A DNA stretch of 8,415 bases from JACMOY01 sp046590855 (GTDB taxonomy: Bacteria; Actinomycetota; Actinomycetes; Actinomycetales; Angustibacteraceae): positions 1-8,415 of the forward strand of contig JBKJTJ010000253.1 in the NCBI GenBank assembly GCA_046590855.1. Reading direction: 5' to 3'. Positions 5,295 through 8,415 of this stretch are shown here, one piece after another. Within the stretch, counting starts at the first letter, position 1, and each line of letters starts with the position of its first letter. The position numbers and the translations under genes were made by a program. The notes below the pieces were generated by a model that saw nothing but the letters and a program-made list of their open reading frames with translations, ran no database searches and was not told the origin of the DNA.

Positions 5295-5336
5295 TGGACG
5301 ACAGTGGACGTGGGCGCTGACGACCGGCTGACGGCC

Positions 5337-5342
5337 TAGGCT
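5337..5342 (+). promoter_or_regulatory. -10 box placed for a leaderless transcript of the regulator gene
   Basis: TAGGCT fits the actinobacterial TANNNT -10 pattern and ends 6 bases before GTG 5349-5351. Transcription starting 7 bases after the box would begin on the first base of the start codon. No Shine-Dalgarno precedes this GTG, which agrees with a leaderless start. A -35 is not convincing, as is usual for this promoter class. The box overlaps the palindrome GCCTAGGC (5334-5341). Confidence 0.45.
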
Positions 5343-5348
5343 CGTGCG

Positions 5349-8300
5349 GTGCTGACCGTGTCCGTTCTCGGGACAGTCGAAGTGCGTCGAGGCGACGTGC
5401 GCCTCGACCTGCCCGCGGGCAAGACCTCCGAGCTGCTGGCTCGGCTGGCCATGACTGCGGGTTCGCACGTCCGCGCGGACGTGCTCATCGAAGACCTCTG
5501 GTCGACGCCGACCGGTCGCAACACCCTGCAGTCGAAGGTCTCCCAGCTCCGGCGCGCACTGCGCGACAAGGACCTGGTCCTCGGCAACCAGGACGGCTAC
5601 ACCCTGGCCATCGACCCGACGGCCGTGGACGCCTTCCGCGTCGTGGCGCTCGCCGCTCACGCCGGCGAGGCCCGCGCCAGGGGTGATGCGGCAGCAGCGC
5701 TGGAGAAGTCGCGCGAGGGGCTGGCGCTCTTCCGGGGCGAGGCACTCGTCGACGTGGGTGACTGGGCAGCGCCGCACCGCACCCGGCTGGAGGAGGTCCG
5801 GCTGGGACTGATCGAGGACGCGATGGCTGCTCGGGTCGAACTCGGCGCCGGCAGCGAGATCGTCGGTGACCTCGAGTCCCTGGTCGCGCAGCACCCGCTT
5901 CGTGAAGGGCTGTGGACCTCTCTCATCACCGCGCTCTACCGCGCCGGCAGACAGGCGGAGGCGCTGGGGGCGTACGGGAGGGTACGAACGGCCCTGGTCG
6001 ATGAGCTCGGCATCGAGCCCGGACCCGCCCTGCGCTCACTGGAACGGCTGGTGCTCCAGCAGAGTCCGAGCCTGGGGGCCGGCACCCCGACCGTGGTGAG
6101 CGGTGTCCCCGGCAACCTGCCGGCGCGGGCGGCACCGCTGGTCGGTCGCGACGATGACCTCGCGGCTCTGGTGGCCGCGATGGACGGACACCGGCTGGTC
6201 ACCCTGGTCGGCACGGCCGGGGTCGGCAAGACCCGGCTCGCCACCGAGGTCGGGCGCGGACTCACGGCTGCCGGCGGAGTCTGGCTGGTGCGGCTCGACG
6301 CGATCGACGCGACGGCGGACCTCCCACAGGTCGTGGCCGAGACCCTGCACGTCACCGGCGGAGAGTCCGCGCTGCACAGATGGCTCTCCGGGTCAGGCAG
6401 GGTCCTGCTCCTCGACAACTGCGAGCACGTCGTGGACTCGGCAGCCGCCCTCGTCCGCGGGCTGCTCGACTCGGTGGCCCAGCTTCGCGTGCTCGCGACC
6501 AGCCAGCTGCCGCTGGGCCTCGAGGACGAACACGCTTACCCGCTCGAACCCCTGACCCAGGACCAGTCCGTCGCCCTGTTCACCCACCGGGCCCGGGAGA
6601 TGCGGCGCCAGTTCGTGCTCGACGTCGACACCGTGGCGGCGGTCGAGGAGGTGTGCCGGTCCCTCGATGGGTTGCCGCTGGCGATCGAGCTCGCCGCGTC
6701 GCGCGTGCGGTCGATGTCGGTCCGCGACATCGCTCGCCGCCTCGACGACAGGTTCGTGCTCCTCCGGGACCCGACCAGCCAACGGCAGGAGCGCCGCCGC
6801 GCGCTCTCCGGCGCGATCGGCTGGAGCTACGCGCTGCTGTTCCCCGACGACCAGCGCGGACTGTGGGCGCTCTCCTGCTTCGCCGGCGACGCGTCACTCG
6901 ACGCGACCGAGCACGTGCTCAAGGCCCTCGGGGTCCCCGGCGAAGCGGTGCTCGACACGATCAGCCGGCTCGTCGACCGCAGCCTGGTCAGCGTTGAGAA
7001 CGCCGATGACGGCGGGGCGCGCTACCGCCTGCTCGACTCCATCCAGGCCTTCGCAGCCGCACGGTTGGCGGAGTCCGGTGACGCCGCCGCGGCCGCGGCC
7101 GCGGCCGCGCACGCCGCCTGGTACGCCACCACCGCGGCCTGGTGCGACGAGCACGTCCGGGGCGAGCGTCAGCCCGAGTGCCTGGCCATCGCCCGGGTAG
7201 AACGCGCCAATGTCGACCTCGCGCTGGCCTGGTGCGCCGTGCACGACCCCGGTTTGGGCCTGCGCATCGCGAATGGCCTCGGCTGGACCTGGGTCCTGCT
7301 CGGCCACGGACCTGCCGGTGCCACCCGCGTCCGGCAGGCGCTGACGCCCGAGGCTCCGCCCCGCGAGCGGGCGACCGCCCTCCTCCTGGCCGGCTGGCTC
7401 GAGGCCTCGGCCGGCAACCTCGCCTTGGCCGAGGCGGACCTCGACGGTGCCGCCGAGCTGGCCGTGGGGCTGGACGACACCATCCTCGTCGCCGACGTCG
7501 ATCGCCACCGCGCGTTCCTCGCCATCCAGCAGGGTCGGCCCCACGTGGTGCTGGACCGTGCGGCGGCCAGCCTGGCGGCGTACAGGCCGCTCGAGTTGCC
7601 GTGGCGAACTGCCGCAAGCCTCCTGCTGTCGGCGTACGGCCACCTCATGCTGGGCAACACGGCGGCCGCCACCCGAGACGGCACCGAGGCGGTCGGGGTG
7701 CTCGCTCCGATCGGCGACTCGTGGGGGATGGCGCACGCCGAGGCGATGCTCGGAGGGATAGCCCAGGCCGAGCACCGGTATGACGAAGCGGCCCGCGCGC
7801 TCGCCCGAGCCGCCGACGAGTCCGCCACCATGGGATTCCTCGGCCAGGCCGCCCTGCACCTCGCCAGCCTGGCGCGGGTCCAGCAGCGGCTCGGCGACCC
7901 GGCCGCGGTCGCCTCCTACGAGGAGGCGATCCGGGACGCCACGTCCGTCGGGGACGGGCGCCTGACCGCCACCGCCCGGCTGAACCTGGCTCGGCTCCTG
8001 CGCGGTGCCGGCAAGGGCTCGGAAGCGGTTGCGCTGCTCGAGGCGAACCAACGGTGGTACCAGTCCGCCGGCGGCGGCGACTTCGCGCTGCTCACCGACT
8101 GCGTGCTCGCCGCCGAACGCGACGACGACGGCGCCTTGCGGTCGGTTTTAGACGAGGCGCGGGCCACCGGCAACCGGGAGGTGCAGGTCTTCGCGCTGGA
8201 CGCGCTGGCTCGGCTGGCAGCCGAATCGAAGGACCGTGAGACCGCGGGCAACCTACTCGCCGAGTCAGACCGCCTCGCCGCTCAAGTCGCCCACGTCGTC

Positions 8301-8351
8301 GACAAGGGCGACCGCATCGACGCGGCGGCTGCACATAGAGTCAAGTGGTAG
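5349..8351 (+). CDS. AfsR/SARP-like STAND transcriptional regulator (winged helix, BTAD, NB-ARC, helical repeats)
   Basis: The 1000-residue product starts at GTG 5349. Residues 1-92 are an OmpR-type winged helix (LPAGKTSELLARLAM, 21-35; NTLQSKVSQLRRAL, 58-71). Residues about 95-240 are the bacterial transcriptional activation domain, ending with the hallmark REGLWTSLITALYRAGRQ (185-202) and ALVDELGIEPGPALR (215-229). The NB-ARC ATPase follows: Walker A GTAGVGKT (288-295, Lys294), Walker B VLLLDNCEH (352-360, Asp356), LRVLATSQLPLG (379-390) and GLPLAIELAASR (441-452). Residues about 480-580 look like the winged-helix arm. A run of nine Ala (579-587) precedes a C-terminal helical, TPR-like region to 1000. 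Such proteins are ATP-dependent switches; the C-terminus probably senses a ligand or partner. Leu934 is encoded by TTA. It is divergent from the membrane operon, a possible target. The family call is firm; the signal and regulon are unknown. Confidence 0.95.
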   Translation: MLTVSVLGTVEVRRGDVRLDLPAGKTSELLARLAMTAGSHVRADVLIEDLWSTPTGRNTLQSKVSQLRRALRDKDLVLGNQDGYTLAIDPTAVDAFRVVALAAHAGEARARGDAAAALEKSREGLALFRGEALVDVGDWAAPHRTRLEEVRLGLIEDAMAARVELGAGSEIVGDLESLVAQHPLREGLWTSLITALYRAGRQAEALGAYGRVRTALVDELGIEPGPALRSLERLVLQQSPSLGAGTPTVVSGVPGNLPARAAPLVGRDDDLAALVAAMDGHRLVTLVGTAGVGKTRLATEVGRGLTAAGGVWLVRLDAIDATADLPQVVAETLHVTGGESALHRWLSGSGRVLLLDNCEHVVDSAAALVRGLLDSVAQLRVLATSQLPLGLEDEHAYPLEPLTQDQSVALFTHRAREMRRQFVLDVDTVAAVEEVCRSLDGLPLAIELAASRVRSMSVRDIARRLDDRFVLLRDPTSQRQERRRALSGAIGWSYALLFPDDQRGLWALSCFAGDASLDATEHVLKALGVPGEAVLDTISRLVDRSLVSVENADDGGARYRLLDSIQAFAAARLAESGDAAAAAAAAAHAAWYATTAAWCDEHVRGERQPECLAIARVERANVDLALAWCAVHDPGLGLRIANGLGWTWVLLGHGPAGATRVRQALTPEAPPRERATALLLAGWLEASAGNLALAEADLDGAAELAVGLDDTILVADVDRHRAFLAIQQGRPHVVLDRAAASLAAYRPLELPWRTAASLLLSAYGHLMLGNTAAATRDGTEAVGVLAPIGDSWGMAHAEAMLGGIAQAEHRYDEAARALARAADESATMGFLGQAALHLASLARVQQRLGDPAAVASYEEAIRDATSVGDGRLTATARLNLARLLRGAGKGSEAVALLEANQRWYQSAGGGDFALLTDCVLAAERDDDGALRSVLDEARATGNREVQVFALDALARLAAESKDRETAGNLLAESDRLAAQVAHVVDKGDRIDAAAAHRVKW
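7083..7109 (+). repeat. GCC/GCG alternating tract encoding nine alanines
   Basis: Within the regulator gene the codons for residues 579-587 alternate GCC and GCG, giving a near-perfect GCGGCC hexanucleotide repeat. It encodes an alanine run between the NB-ARC arm and the helical C-terminus. Such a tract can change length by slippage in units of two codons without breaking the frame. Confidence 0.75.
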
Positions 8352-8367
8352 CACTCCATGACTGCGT

Positions 8368-8386
8368 GCTCACCAGACTCGTGAGC
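8368..8386 (+). terminator. Hairpin after the regulator gene, possible terminator
   Basis: GCTCAC (8368-8373) pairs perfectly with GTGAGC (8381-8386) around a 7-base loop, beginning 17 bases after the stop codon TAG (8349-8351). There is no T-tract, so it is only a weak candidate. The rest of the sequence to the window end (8387-8415) shows nothing recognisable. Confidence 0.33.
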
Positions 8387-8415
8387 CAGATCTCAGTCGG
8401 TATGACGTGACCGCT

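Noticed and set aside
3565..5331. A 588-codon open frame on the plus strand
   Set aside because: It lies antisense to the epimerase-like and membrane genes. Its translation is Gly/Arg/Asp/Glu-rich low complexity, with no family signature and no Shine-Dalgarno, which is the usual antisense shadow in GC-rich coding DNA.
6894..8051. A 385-codon minus-strand open frame
   Set aside because: It is antisense to the STAND regulator, with Gly/Arg/Val/Gln-rich translation and no domain signature. The plus-strand frame carries clear BTAD/NB-ARC motifs.

Overview
The window comes from a high-GC actinobacterium. The supported genes have strongly GC-biased third codon positions. A BTAD/NB-ARC regulator of the AfsR/SARP type, an ArsR-SRPBCC protein and a DUF4386 membrane protein are all families common in Actinobacteria. 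Gene content is compatible with a Nocardioides-like (Propionibacteriales) genome, but genus cannot be fixed from this sequence.

Left part (1-1250, all on the minus strand): the N-terminal 132 codons of a LOV blue-light photoreceptor run off the left edge. Next comes about 435 bp of gene-poor DNA holding what look like gene remnants: a short stretch resembling an antibiotic-biosynthesis-monooxygenase (ABM) core, and a protein-like in-frame extension after the stop of the next gene. Then follows an intact SnoaL-like ester cyclase gene.

Middle (1251-2799): an intergenic region carries a good sigma-70-type promoter and a small palindrome. These precede a plus-strand gene for a natural fusion of an ArsR-type winged helix to an SRPBCC/AHSA1 domain. 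Downstream lie AT-rich and GC-rich inverted repeats and one uncertain reading frame.

Right part (2800-8351): three minus-strand genes form a probable operon, transcribed in the order six-helix membrane protein, NAD(P)-binding epimerase-like protein, DUF4386 membrane protein. The first two overlap by one base (TGATG) and the third follows after 30 bp. Divergent from them is a 1000-residue STAND-class transcriptional regulator (OmpR-type winged helix, BTAD, NB-ARC, helical-repeat C-terminus). It probably starts without a leader and contains one rare TTA leucine codon. The divergent interval contains four tandem copies of an 18-bp repeat directly in front of the operon's best start codon.

The most plausible working link is that the STAND regulator controls the divergent membrane/redox operon. 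This rests on arrangement only; no known antibiotic, defence or mobile-element system is recognisable. I saw no rRNA, tRNA, CRISPR array, insertion sequence or integrase.
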